From Gemmatimonas sp. (GTDB lineage: Bacteria; Gemmatimonadota; Gemmatimonadetes; Gemmatimonadales; Gemmatimonadaceae): a stretch of 64,000 bases of DNA. Below are positions 40,017 through 48,785 of the stretch, one piece after another (positions within the stretch are counted from its first letter, which is position 1; the number at the start of each line of letters is the position of its first letter). Under the pieces are notes generated by a model. That model was not told the origin of the DNA, did no database searches, and was given only the letters and a program-made list of their open reading frames with translations. Location of the stretch: NCBI GenBank assembly GCA_011390805.1, contig JAABRT010000008.1:1-64000 (forward strand), written 5' to 3'. The translations under genes were made by a program, and so were the position numbers.

Positions 40017-40571
40017 ATGGCGGCACGGGTGTTGGCACCGCTGCTTGCGTTGGCGACCGCCTGCCTGTTGCAAGGTTGCGGCGCTGACGCGGAGCAGGAC
40101 GTTCACAGTGGTTCCTCCACAGCCCGCCTGCGCCCGACGGAGGTGGGGAACATGGCACCGGCCTATGCCATCGCCACGGTGAGCGGAGATTCGCTTGTGG
40201 TGGGCCCGGGTGAGTCGCTGGTCTTGCTCAACGTCTGGGCCACATGGTGCGCGTCATGCAAGGAAGAGTTCGCGCTCATGGACACGCTGCTCACCAGGCA
40301 CGGCCCCAACGGATTGCGCGTGGTCGCCGTGAGCGTCGACGCAGGCAGCGTGCAGCCGGTGCTCGATGTGGCCGAGCAGTACGCTGTCACGTTTGAGATC
40401 GCACACGATCCAGAGGGTATTGTGGAGCGCCGCTTTCCCGCCCTTGGCGTGCCGGCCAGCTATCTGATTGGCCGCGACGGCCGGATGCTGTGGAAGCACG
40501 TTGGCGTGCTCCCATCGAAAGTTGATTCGGTAATCTCCGAAGCGCTGGCGCAACCGGTGCCATCGTCATAG
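40017..40571 (+). CDS. TlpA/ResA-like thioredoxin-fold lipoprotein
   Basis: Lipobox LLQGCG; VLLNVWATWCASCKEEFALMDTLL (WCxxC); LGVPASYLIGRDGRMLWKHVG. Confidence 0.92.
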   Translation: MAARVLAPLLALATACLLQGCGADAEQDVHSGSSTARLRPTEVGNMAPAYAIATVSGDSLVVGPGESLVLLNVWATWCASCKEEFALMDTLLTRHGPNGLRVVAVSVDAGSVQPVLDVAEQYAVTFEIAHDPEGIVERRFPALGVPASYLIGRDGRMLWKHVGVLPSKVDSVISEALAQPVPSS

Positions 40572-40598
40572 TTTGCGGTTCGGCCTGTTGTGCCGTAC

Positions 40599-40682
40599 AC
40601 CCGGGTGGCGGAACTGGTAGACGCAGGGGACTCAAAATCCCCCATCCTCACGGATATGCGAGTTCGATTCTCGCCTCGGGTA
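40599..40682 (+). tRNA. tRNA-Leu (anticodon CAA)
   Basis: ACCCGGG acceptor pairs with CTCGGGT; anticodon stem GGGGA/TCCCC with loop CTCAAAA (CAA 40633-40635); long variable arm; T-loop TTCGATT. Confidence 0.95.
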
Positions 40683-40696
40683 TCTTGAATCGCAGA

Positions 40697-40735
40697 AATG
40701 CCGCGTGCTCCGGTTGGGGCACGCGGCATTTTTGC
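40697..40735 (+). terminator. Rho-independent terminator after tRNA-Leu
   Basis: AATGCCGCGTGC...GCACGCGGCATTTTT. Confidence 0.88.
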
Positions 40736-40807
40736 TTTTCCAAACGCTGCCGTGCCGGCCGCGTGCTGCTGTGGCCGCCGAACAGTGCCGGCGACCGCGC
40801 GTGCGTG

Positions 40808-41737
40808 CTACGCCTTCACATGTGTGAGCCAACCGTGCTCATCCGGCGCGCGTCCGTGCACGATATCAAGAAACCGCGTCTGCAGATCCTTGGTAATCGG
40901 TCCAACCTTGCCTTGGCCAATGCGGATCTTGTCGAGGCTGCGAACCGGCGTGACTTCCGACGCCGTGCCAGTGAGAAAGATTTCATCGGCGCCGTACATC
41001 ATTTCACGCGCGATCGGCTGCTCGCGTACGGTGTAGCCTGCATCCTGCGCAATGCGCTGGATGCTGGCACGTGTAATGCCGCCCAGGATGGTGCCATCGA
41101 GCGGCGTGGTAAAGATGGTACCGTCGACTACCACAAACACATTCTGTCCTGAGCCTTCGCTCAGCGTCCCTGATGGATTGAGTGCGATGCCTTCCTGATA
41201 CCCGTTGGCAATGGCTTCCATCTTGATCAACTGTCCGCTCAGATAGTTGCCGGCGATTTTTGCCATGGCCGGAATCGTGTTGGGCGCGACGCGCGTCCAG
41301 CTGGAAATGCACGCGTCCACACCATTGGCCAGTGCGTCTTCCCCGAGATACGCGCCCCATGGCCAGCAGGGGATGTACACATGTACCGGGCTCTCCGTTG
41401 GCAGCATGCCGGCCGCACCGAACCCACGTACCACCATGGGGCGGATGTAACAGGTGTCGAGGCCGTTGCGTCGAATCACTTCGCATGTTGCTTCGACCAA
41501 CTGATCGACGGTGTAGTTGAGTTCAATGCGATAAATGCGCACCGACGTGATCAGACGCTGCAGGTGTTCGCGCAAACGAAAGACAGCCGGACCTTCCGAC
41601 GTGGCGTAGCAGCGGATGCCTTCAAAGGCCGCCGATCCGAACTGCATGGAATGACTGAGCACATGCTCGGTGGCATCGGCCCACGGCACAAACTCACCAT
41701 CACGCCAGATCCACTGCGTGGCTGTTAGTCGACTCAT
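40808..41737 (-). CDS. ilvE: Branched-chain amino acid aminotransferase
   Basis: Class IV aminotransferase: FGSAAFEGIRCYAT, YIRPMVVRGFG, LNPSGTLSEGSGQNVFVV, LDGTILGGITR. Confidence 0.96.
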   Translation of the reverse strand: MSRLTATQWIWRDGEFVPWADATEHVLSHSMQFGSAAFEGIRCYATSEGPAVFRLREHLQRLITSVRIYRIELNYTVDQLVEATCEVIRRNGLDTCYIRPMVVRGFGAAGMLPTESPVHVYIPCWPWGAYLGEDALANGVDACISSWTRVAPNTIPAMAKIAGNYLSGQLIKMEAIANGYQEGIALNPSGTLSEGSGQNVFVVVDGTIFTTPLDGTILGGITRASIQRIAQDAGYTVREQPIAREMMYGADEIFLTGTASEVTPVRSLDKIRIGQGKVGPITKDLQTRFLDIVHGRAPDEHGWLTHVKA

Positions 41738-41818
41738 CAAAAATCCCGGAAAAAGAACGTCGGGCGGTGCGGCTTCGCACGCGCGTGAGCTTTCAAATAC
41801 CGAAGGGTCGTACCGCGG

Positions 41819-42607
41819 CTACAACAACGAGCGCGCAGCACCACCGTCAACACAAACGGCCTGACCGGTGACAAATCCAGCCTGTTCAGAGGCCAGAAAC
41901 GCTACCATCGCCGCGACTTCCTCCGGCGCCGCAAGGCGGGCCGCCGGTGTCTCCGCACGCCAACGGTCAAACACCGCTTCGCGCGTGATGCCGAGTCTGG
42001 CCGTCGTTGCCGTGGCCAGCTCGTCAAGCCGTTCAGTCGAGGTGTAGCCGGGCAGAACGGTATTCACCGTCACGCCGTCGCGCGCCACCTCGTCAGCCAG
42101 CGTACGATAGAAGCCTGTCAGCGCAGCGCGCAAACTGTTCGAGAGCACCAAGGCCGGCTGCGGCTGTTTCACCGCAAACGACGTGATGCCCACCACGCGT
42201 CCCCAACGGGCCTCCTGCATGGCGGGCACAAAGGCCCGCGTGAGCTCTACCGCACTGCGCAGCAGCAGCTCACTGGCCCGTTGCCACGCACTCCAGTCAT
42301 GGCCCAGCGCGCTGCCAGTCGGCGGTCCGCCGGTGTTGGTGACCAGCACATCGATTTTGCTGTAGCGCGACTGAACGACCTCCGCCACGCGAGCGGTCCC
42401 CGCGGTCTCAGACAGGTCGGCCACCACGGTAAGCACCTCACCCCCGTGCGCGCGCAGACGCTCCGCAGCGCTGGCCAGTGCATCCGCATTTCGCGATGCG
42501 ATCACCAGAGACGCACCTTCACGCGCCATGATATCCGCCACCGAAAACGCAATGCCTCGACTCGCGCCGCACACCAGCGCGACGCGATTCCGCAGTCCCA
42601 GGTCCAT
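41819..42607 (-). CDS. SDR family oxidoreductase
   Basis: LVCGASRGIAFSVADIMAREGASLVIASRN; VTNTGGPP; C-terminal ASEQAGFVTGQAVCVDGG. Confidence 0.93.
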   Translation of the reverse strand: MDLGLRNRVALVCGASRGIAFSVADIMAREGASLVIASRNADALASAAERLRAHGGEVLTVVADLSETAGTARVAEVVQSRYSKIDVLVTNTGGPPTGSALGHDWSAWQRASELLLRSAVELTRAFVPAMQEARWGRVVGITSFAVKQPQPALVLSNSLRAALTGFYRTLADEVARDGVTVNTVLPGYTSTERLDELATATTARLGITREAVFDRWRAETPAARLAAPEEVAAMVAFLASEQAGFVTGQAVCVDGGAARSLL

Positions 42608-42609
42608 GA

Positions 42610-42993
42610 CTACTTCGTGGTCCGCAGGTAGGCGTCGCTGCCGTCAAGCCAGTCGGCACGCGGCGGATTGAACACATCGAGGTCGAGTGTGTCTTCGAGC
42701 GCTTCAGCGCGATGACGCACCAGACTCGGAATCACCAGCACTTCACCAGCCTTCACATCGATGTACGTATCGCCCGGCGCATCGGCATGTTCACCAATCC
42801 AGAAACGCAGGCAGCCGGACAGGATGTACGTGAACTGTTCGTTGTGATGATCGTGTGCGGGCACCACCGCTCCCTTCGACAGCAGCACATGCGCCATCAT
42901 CTGGCGCTCGGTGCTGATGAGTCGGCGCGCGATGAGCGGTGAGAGCTGCTCGAGCGGGGTGGTGTCCCAGGCGTGTTTGGTGACGGAATCCAT
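42610..42993 (-). CDS. Cupin domain protein
   Basis: VVPAHDHHNEQFTYILSGCLRFWIG...GEVLVIPSLVRHRAEALEDT cupin motifs; likely start MDSVTKHAWD at 42993. Confidence 0.88.
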   Translation of the reverse strand: MDSVTKHAWDTTPLEQLSPLIARRLISTERQMMAHVLLSKGAVVPAHDHHNEQFTYILSGCLRFWIGEHADAPGDTYIDVKAGEVLVIPSLVRHRAEALEDTLDLDVFNPPRADWLDGSDAYLRTTK

Positions 42994-43138
42994 CGGAGGC
43001 AGGAAAAGGAAGTAAAGAAAAGGTTGAGACATGCCGCCACTTGGAGTGTGCGGGTGGCTCTCTTAAGTTTACGCTCCGGCACGGCTGGCTGCTTGGACTG
43101 ACGCTCGATAATGCAGGTGGAAGCCGGATCAGATGTGA

Positions 43139-43210
43139 TGGGGTGTAGCTCAATGGCAGAGCGCTCGACTGTTAATCGAGTGGTTGAAGGTTCGAGTCCT
43201 TCCGCCCCAG
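43139..43210 (+). tRNA. tRNA-Asn (anticodon GTT)
   Basis: TGGGGTG/CGCCCCA acceptor; CTCGA-CTGTTAA-TCGAG anticodon arm (GTT 43171-43173); GGTTCGAGTCC T-arm. Confidence 0.97.
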
Positions 43211-43213
43211 TTC

Positions 43214-43250
43214 GCCCGGATCGTGCATCGCACGGTCCGGGCATTTTGTT
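43214..43250 (+). terminator. Rho-independent terminator after tRNA-Asn
   Basis: GCCCGGATCGTGC-ATC-GCACGGTCCGGGC followed by ATTTTGTTT. Confidence 0.85.
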
Positions 43251-43262
43251 TAGCCCAACATG

Positions 43263-43291
43263 CTGACATTGGCGCTGCACCGCCGTAACTT
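43263..43291 (+). promoter_or_regulatory. Candidate sigma70-type promoter for the leucyl aminopeptidase gene
   Basis: CTGACA, 17-nt spacer, TAACTT. Confidence 0.4.
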
Positions 43292-43370
43292 TCGAGGCTA
43301 CATGTTTCGCAGCGCACCCGGTTGTCGGATGGTGTGCGCCCACGCCTGACCATCCCCAAGATCCCACACG

Positions 43371-44861
43371 ATGCTCTCACTGCACGTCAGTCACGCTTCG
43401 GTTACTGCGGTAGACACGCCGTTGCTCGCGATCTTCTTCAACGCCGCCGAATCGGGCGCGATCTCACTGCCGGCCACTTTGCAGTCGCTCGACGAATCAC
43501 TGCACGGCGCGATCGCACGCACACTGGCGCGACGGGACTTCCGTGGTCAGCGTGATGAGACGTTTACGCTTGTCGGGACTGAACGCGGCGTGGAGCGCGT
43601 GATGCTGGTGGGGTTGGGCAAGGCGCCGGCCGCACGCGCCGCGTATCGACGCGCCGGATCGGTGGCCGCGCGCGCAGCGGCCAAGTTGGGGGCGGGTGCG
43701 ATGCACGTGCTCGCCAACGAGGCGTCGCCGGAGCAGATCGAAGGTGTGGTGGCGGGAATTGCCCTCGGTGCGTGGACCTACACCGACCTGCGCACGCCGG
43801 CCCCTGAAACCGAGCGTCGTGCTCCGCTGGAGAGCGCCACGATCATTGTCTCCGACAGCGACGAAGCCCGCGATGCCTTTGCACTCGGCGATGCGTTGGC
43901 TGCGGGGCAGGCGGTGGCGCGCCGTTTGGGCATGATGCCAAGCAACGTCTGTACCCCCGATACCTTTGTGGAAACAGCCAACGGTATTGCGGCGCGACAG
44001 GGAAATGTTGCGGTCACTGTGATGGGGCGCGACGACATGGAGCGCGAAGGAATGGGCGCATTTCTGTGCATCGCCCAGGCCACACCGCAGGAGCCGAGAC
44101 TGGTGGTCATGGAATACCGTGGCGCCGGCGACGATGATGCGCCGGTGGTGCTCGTAGGCAAGGGATTGTGCTTTGATACGGGCGGCATTTCCATGAAGCC
44201 CGCTCCCGATATGGAGTGGATGAAGTACGACATGTCAGGAGCCGGCGGCGTGATGGGCGCCATGGAAGCCATCTCACGGCTCAAGCCCAAAGTCAACGTG
44301 ATCGGTGTGATCGGCTCCACCACCAACATGGTGTCGGGCACGGCAGTCAAGCCGGGTGATGTGGTCACGGCGTCCAACGGCAAGACCATCGAGGTTATCA
44401 ATACCGACGCCGAAGGGCGCATGGTGTTGGCCGACTTGCTGGTGTTTGTGAAGCGCTTCAAGCCAGCGGTCGTGCTCGACGCTGCCACGCTCACCGGTGC
44501 GATCGTGTTCGCGCTCGGTCACAATGCCGTTGGTTTGTTCGGACCGGACCGCGACGTGGTGGAAGAAGTCCGCGCGGCCGGCGAGCGGTGCGGGGAACCC
44601 GGATGGCAACTTCCGGTATGGGACGAGTACCGCGAGCAGATCAAGTCGGATGTCGCCGACCTGCGCAACACAGGCGGTCGTCCGGCCGGCTCCATTACCG
44701 CGGCGCTGTTCCTCCAGGAGTTCGTTGATGGGTATCCGTGGGTGCACCTCGATGTTGCCGGTACTGCATATTCGCAATCAGATCTCGGCTGGTTGCCCAA
44801 AGGACCAACCGGCACGCCGGTCGGCACGTTCGTGGAGTTTGTGCGCGGGCGCGCGCGCTGA
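43371..44861 (+). CDS. pepA: Leucyl aminopeptidase (M17)
   Basis: VGKGLCFDTGGISMKPAPDMEWMKYDMSGAGGVMGA; NTDAEGRMVLADLL. Confidence 0.95.
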   Translation: MLSLHVSHASVTAVDTPLLAIFFNAAESGAISLPATLQSLDESLHGAIARTLARRDFRGQRDETFTLVGTERGVERVMLVGLGKAPAARAAYRRAGSVAARAAAKLGAGAMHVLANEASPEQIEGVVAGIALGAWTYTDLRTPAPETERRAPLESATIIVSDSDEARDAFALGDALAAGQAVARRLGMMPSNVCTPDTFVETANGIAARQGNVAVTVMGRDDMEREGMGAFLCIAQATPQEPRLVVMEYRGAGDDDAPVVLVGKGLCFDTGGISMKPAPDMEWMKYDMSGAGGVMGAMEAISRLKPKVNVIGVIGSTTNMVSGTAVKPGDVVTASNGKTIEVINTDAEGRMVLADLLVFVKRFKPAVVLDAATLTGAIVFALGHNAVGLFGPDRDVVEEVRAAGERCGEPGWQLPVWDEYREQIKSDVADLRNTGGRPAGSITAALFLQEFVDGYPWVHLDVAGTAYSQSDLGWLPKGPTGTPVGTFVEFVRGRAR

Positions 44862-44882
44862 GTGCATGACATCCCACGCGTG

Positions 44883-46868
44883 ATGCCTCTTCTCAAACGC
44901 ATCACGTGGCTGGTGCTGCTGTGTGTGGGTGTGACCATTGGCGTCGCACCCCGCAGTTTGCGCGCGCAGGTGGACACCGTGCGGACCGATACGTTGCGCA
45001 CCGACTCGCTGCGCACGGTGCTCGATTCAGCGGCGCTCGATTCGCTGCGCGCCGACTCGATCCTGTTCGAGCGCACGCGACAGGCTGCCTTGCGCGCGGC
45101 CGACACCATCAAGGCGCCCATCACAACGTTCGTCCCCCCCCCGACCGCAGAAACGTTTGGTCGGCGCCGGTGGTCGCGCGATGAGATCATGCAAACCGGG
45201 GCCATGAATCTGGCGGATCTGCTCGATCACGTACCGGGCGTCACGACGTATCGTACCGCGTGGTTTCCGGGTGTTCACACGGCCGCCTTCAACGGCGACT
45301 TCAGGCGCGTGCGCGTGTTCATGGACGGCGTGGAGATGGATGCGCCCGCGGTGGGAAACAACGGTGTGCTTGATCTGGTGGAAATCTCTCTGGCTGCGCT
45401 GGATGAAGTGGTTGTGGAGCGCAGCGCCGGAGAGGTTCGCGTGTGGCTCACGACATGGACCGTGAGAAGTACCACGCCGTACTCGCGCACTGACGTGTAC
45501 ACGGGAGACCTGAATACCAACGGCTTTCGCGGGCTCTTCGGTCGGCGGTTTGCCAACGGGGCGCTCTTCCAGTTCACCCTCGATCAGGGTGAAACGGCGC
45601 GTGAACGCGGTGCCGGTTTTGGCGGTGTGACGCAGCGTGGCGAATCGGGCGACGGCAACGTACGCCTGATTACGGCGCGCACAGGTTGGGCACGTGGGGC
45701 GTTCAGTGTGGACGGATACATTGCCAACAGCAGTCGCACCCGTGACCCGCAGGAGGCGCGCCAGGAAGCGTTCAATATTCCGGGCTACGATGGCTCCCGT
45801 ACTGACCGGTATCTCCGACTGGGTTACGGCAATCCACTCAGTGGATTTTCGGCGCAGGTTGTACTCAACCGATTGTCCACTGCGCCGCGAGACGATGATG
45901 AGGGTGATGTTGCCGGTCCGGTATTGCAGCCGGTACCGGACCCAGCGCCAGGTGAAGAAGAGGAAGAGCTGCCACCGATCCCAGATTCGTCGCGGGTGAT
46001 TTCGCAGCGCTTCCTCTTCGCGGGCTACGCGCGTGACGGCGCGCGCCTTGGTGCCTTCGCACGCTGGCGCAGTTTCGACGGACAATCGGATTTTGCGCCC
46101 GGCCTCACGGCCAGTCTCGACCGCCGGTGGCTGGCGGCGTCATTGCGCGGCGAGCGGGTTGGACTGGACTCAAGCCGGCGCGTTGACGCGAATATCAGAC
46201 TCAATCTGCGACCGTGGTTTGTGCTCAGCGCGGCCCATTCCGATCTCGCACCTGACGATACGACAGGGCGCGCGGCACAACAGACCTCGCAACTGGGCGG
46301 CGCCCTGGGATGGCGCGGTCGGTGGATCAGCGCAGGATTCATACGGCAGGCCATTGAAGAAGGGCCGGGCACGGTGATCGTTCCGCAGCTGCTCACGCCC
46401 TATGACTCAACCTTCACCAGTCCGCTCTTGCCGGGACAAACAGGTACAGGGATCACCTTTGGCGCCGACATGCCACTTTATAAAGCGGTACGGCTTGAGC
46501 TGCACGGCACCCGATGGAACAACACGCTGGAATACCGCCCCACAACGCACGCCAGGGCGTCTTTCATTCTGCAGAGCGATTGGCTGAGCCGGTTCCCGAA
46601 GGGGCATTTCAGTATCAATGCCCGGTTCACGCATGAGTACCGCGGCGCGGTATCCTTTGTCGATCCGCTGGCTGCAAACCCTGCTGAGGCACGTCGCGAG
46701 ACCGAGCCGTACAACCTGGGCTCGGCGTTGCTGGAGATCCGCATTCTGCGCGCGACAATTTTTTACCAGTTCCGCAACGTGTACGGCGGGCAGTATGAAC
46801 AGGTGCCGGGCGTAACCATGCCGCCGCCGTTTCAGCTCTACGGCGTGCGCTGGGAGTGGTTCAACTAA
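44883..46868 (+). CDS. TonB-dependent receptor plug-domain outer-membrane protein
   Basis: Plug-like RDEIMQTGAMNLADLLDHVPGVTTYRTAW...VRVFMDGVEMDAP...LDEVVVERSAGEVRVW; beta-barrel-like C-terminus ending YGVRWEWFN. Confidence 0.8.
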   Translation: MPLLKRITWLVLLCVGVTIGVAPRSLRAQVDTVRTDTLRTDSLRTVLDSAALDSLRADSILFERTRQAALRAADTIKAPITTFVPPPTAETFGRRRWSRDEIMQTGAMNLADLLDHVPGVTTYRTAWFPGVHTAAFNGDFRRVRVFMDGVEMDAPAVGNNGVLDLVEISLAALDEVVVERSAGEVRVWLTTWTVRSTTPYSRTDVYTGDLNTNGFRGLFGRRFANGALFQFTLDQGETARERGAGFGGVTQRGESGDGNVRLITARTGWARGAFSVDGYIANSSRTRDPQEARQEAFNIPGYDGSRTDRYLRLGYGNPLSGFSAQVVLNRLSTAPRDDDEGDVAGPVLQPVPDPAPGEEEEELPPIPDSSRVISQRFLFAGYARDGARLGAFARWRSFDGQSDFAPGLTASLDRRWLAASLRGERVGLDSSRRVDANIRLNLRPWFVLSAAHSDLAPDDTTGRAAQQTSQLGGALGWRGRWISAGFIRQAIEEGPGTVIVPQLLTPYDSTFTSPLLPGQTGTGITFGADMPLYKAVRLELHGTRWNNTLEYRPTTHARASFILQSDWLSRFPKGHFSINARFTHEYRGAVSFVDPLAANPAEARRETEPYNLGSALLEIRILRATIFYQFRNVYGGQYEQVPGVTMPPPFQLYGVRWEWFN

Positions 46869-46871
46869 ACC

Positions 46872-47840
46872 ATGGGCAGCATGATGCAGAGCACATCGCA
46901 CCCCCCATCGCAGAACACGTCGCGGGATACGACGTCAAGCGAGACGCCGGGTACAGCGTCAAGCACAATTCGCAGCATGACCGGCTACGGTCAGGCTGAG
47001 GGCGCCGTGGGCGCCGTGCGTGTGCATGTCGAGGTGCGCACCGTCAATCACCGGTTCTTCTCGCCCAGCATCAAGCTGCCCACATCATTTGCCAAGTGGG
47101 AAGCCGAGGTGCGGGAGGCCATGCGGCAGCGTGTGTCGCGCGGTCATGTCACGCTCTCTACGCGTATTGAACGCGCCGCTGCTGCGTCAGCCGCAATCGA
47201 TGAGGTACGCTTCGCCGCCGTGGTCGCCGAGTTGCGTGGATTACACATCCGACACGGATTGGATGGCACGGTAGATCTCAACGCGGTGCTGCGTATGCCG
47301 GACGTGATTACCACCCCGCGCGACGATGATGACACCGGTACTGCGGCTGAACTCGTAACCGTGGTACAGGACGCCCTGGCGCGTCTCGATGCCGCCCGCG
47401 CCGACGAAGGGGCGCGTCTGGCCGCGGTGTTGCTGGCCCGCACGCAGCTCGTGGCCGACGCCGTGCAGCGCATTGCGACGCGCGCCCCTGAGCGACTGGT
47501 GGCGCAGCGTGACCGGCTGCGGGCGTCTGTTCGCGAGTTGGCCGACGGGGTCGCGGTCGACGAACAGCGATTGGCGCAGGAAATCGCCATTCAGGCTGAT
47601 AAGCTCGATATCTCGGAAGAGATCGACCGGTTTCACAGTCATCTGGCGGCGTTCCGCGCCACCATCGCCGCTTCCGATGCTGAGCCCGTGGGCAAACGGC
47701 TTGGCTTTCTGCTTCAGGAACTCCTGCGAGAAGCGAACACAACCGGCAGCAAAGCGGCCGACGCTGCTATCTTGCAGGATGTCATTGCCATCAAAGAAGA
47801 GCTTGAGCGTATCCGCGAGCAGGTCGAGAACCTAGAATGA
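46872..47840 (+). CDS. YicC family protein
   Basis: RSMTGYGQAEG...VEVRTVNHRFFSPSIKLP; C-terminal GKRLGFLLQELLREANTTGSKAADAAILQDVIAIKEELERIREQVENLE. Confidence 0.95.
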   Translation: MGSMMQSTSHPPSQNTSRDTTSSETPGTASSTIRSMTGYGQAEGAVGAVRVHVEVRTVNHRFFSPSIKLPTSFAKWEAEVREAMRQRVSRGHVTLSTRIERAAAASAAIDEVRFAAVVAELRGLHIRHGLDGTVDLNAVLRMPDVITTPRDDDDTGTAAELVTVVQDALARLDAARADEGARLAAVLLARTQLVADAVQRIATRAPERLVAQRDRLRASVRELADGVAVDEQRLAQEIAIQADKLDISEEIDRFHSHLAAFRATIAASDAEPVGKRLGFLLQELLREANTTGSKAADAAILQDVIAIKEELERIREQVENLE

Positions 47841-48508
47841 GGCCATTTCCGGTCATTCTGTCCGCACCGTCGGGCGCGGGCAAAACGACAATCGCGCGAA
47901 AGCTGCTGGAGCGCCGAGCCGATTTGGGTTATTCTGTCTCTTGTACCACGCGCAACCCGCGTCCCGGTGAGCTGCACGAGCGGGACTACCACTTCATGTC
48001 ACACGCCGAGTTTGTGGCCGACCGTGATGCTGGAGCGTTTGCGGAGTGGGCCGAAGTACATGGCAATCTGTACGGGACGCTGCGCCGGGAGGTGGAGCGG
48101 GTGCTCTCGACAGGTAGACATTGTTTGATGGACATCGATGTGCAGGGCGCTCGGCAGTTTGCCGAGGCCTTTCCGGAAACGGTACTGATTTTCATCTTGC
48201 CGCCGTCCGGGGAGGTATTGTTGCAGCGTCTCAACGGACGCGGCAGCGAAGATCCTGAACGATTGCTCACGCGACTCAAAAACGCGCGGGCTGAGATTTC
48301 AGAAGTAGCGCGGTATCATTACGTCGTGGTCAACGACGATCTGGAGTTGGCGATTGAACGGGTGGGTGCAGTGATCGATGCGGAGAGTGTCCGCCACGAT
48401 CGTGTGCATTCGCTTGATGCACAGGTTGGCGCGCTCATCGCGCAGCTTGAACAGGAAATTCACGGTATTCAACGAGGCGATAGCCATGCAGGTGTTCACA
48501 CCGGATGA
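47837..48508 (+). CDS. gmk: Guanylate kinase
   Basis: LSAPSGAGKTTIARKLLERR...SVSCTTRNPRPGELHERDYHFMS...CLMDIDVQGARQF. Confidence 0.97.
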   Translation: MRPFPVILSAPSGAGKTTIARKLLERRADLGYSVSCTTRNPRPGELHERDYHFMSHAEFVADRDAGAFAEWAEVHGNLYGTLRREVERVLSTGRHCLMDIDVQGARQFAEAFPETVLIFILPPSGEVLLQRLNGRGSEDPERLLTRLKNARAEISEVARYHYVVVNDDLELAIERVGAVIDAESVRHDRVHSLDAQVGALIAQLEQEIHGIQRGDSHAGVHTG

Positions 48509-48695
48509 AGTGTCCCGGAACGCAGCAAACAAGTACCTGAGCGTACTGATTGCCGCCAAGTTCGCCCGCGTACTCAACGAGTTCCCGCGCGAGCGTACAT
48601 CCAAGGAAAAGAAGCTCACCACGCGTGCCCTCGAAGAGCTCGCCGACGGAACGATTGAGTATCGTGTCATGCCGAGGAAGCGCGCCGGCGGCTGA
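48486..48695 (+). CDS. rpoZ: DNA-directed RNA polymerase omega subunit-like protein
   Basis: MQVFTPDEVSRNAANKYLSVLIAAKFARVLNEF...KKLTTRALEELADGTIEY; position between gmk and coaBC. Confidence 0.85.
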   Translation: MQVFTPDEVSRNAANKYLSVLIAAKFARVLNEFPRERTSKEKKLTTRALEELADGTIEYRVMPRKRAGG

Positions 48696-48785
48696 TCGGC
48701 GTTGCTGTTCGTTGCGCGCGCCGCGTTTCGGTTTGATACCGGAACGCGGCGCGCTGTCCTTCCGCCCATCCTGTTCCGTCCTTCC

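Noticed and set aside
43107-43138. GATAAT-like -10 element before tRNA-Asn
   Set aside because: No acceptable -35 hexamer at proper spacing, so not listed as a promoter feature.
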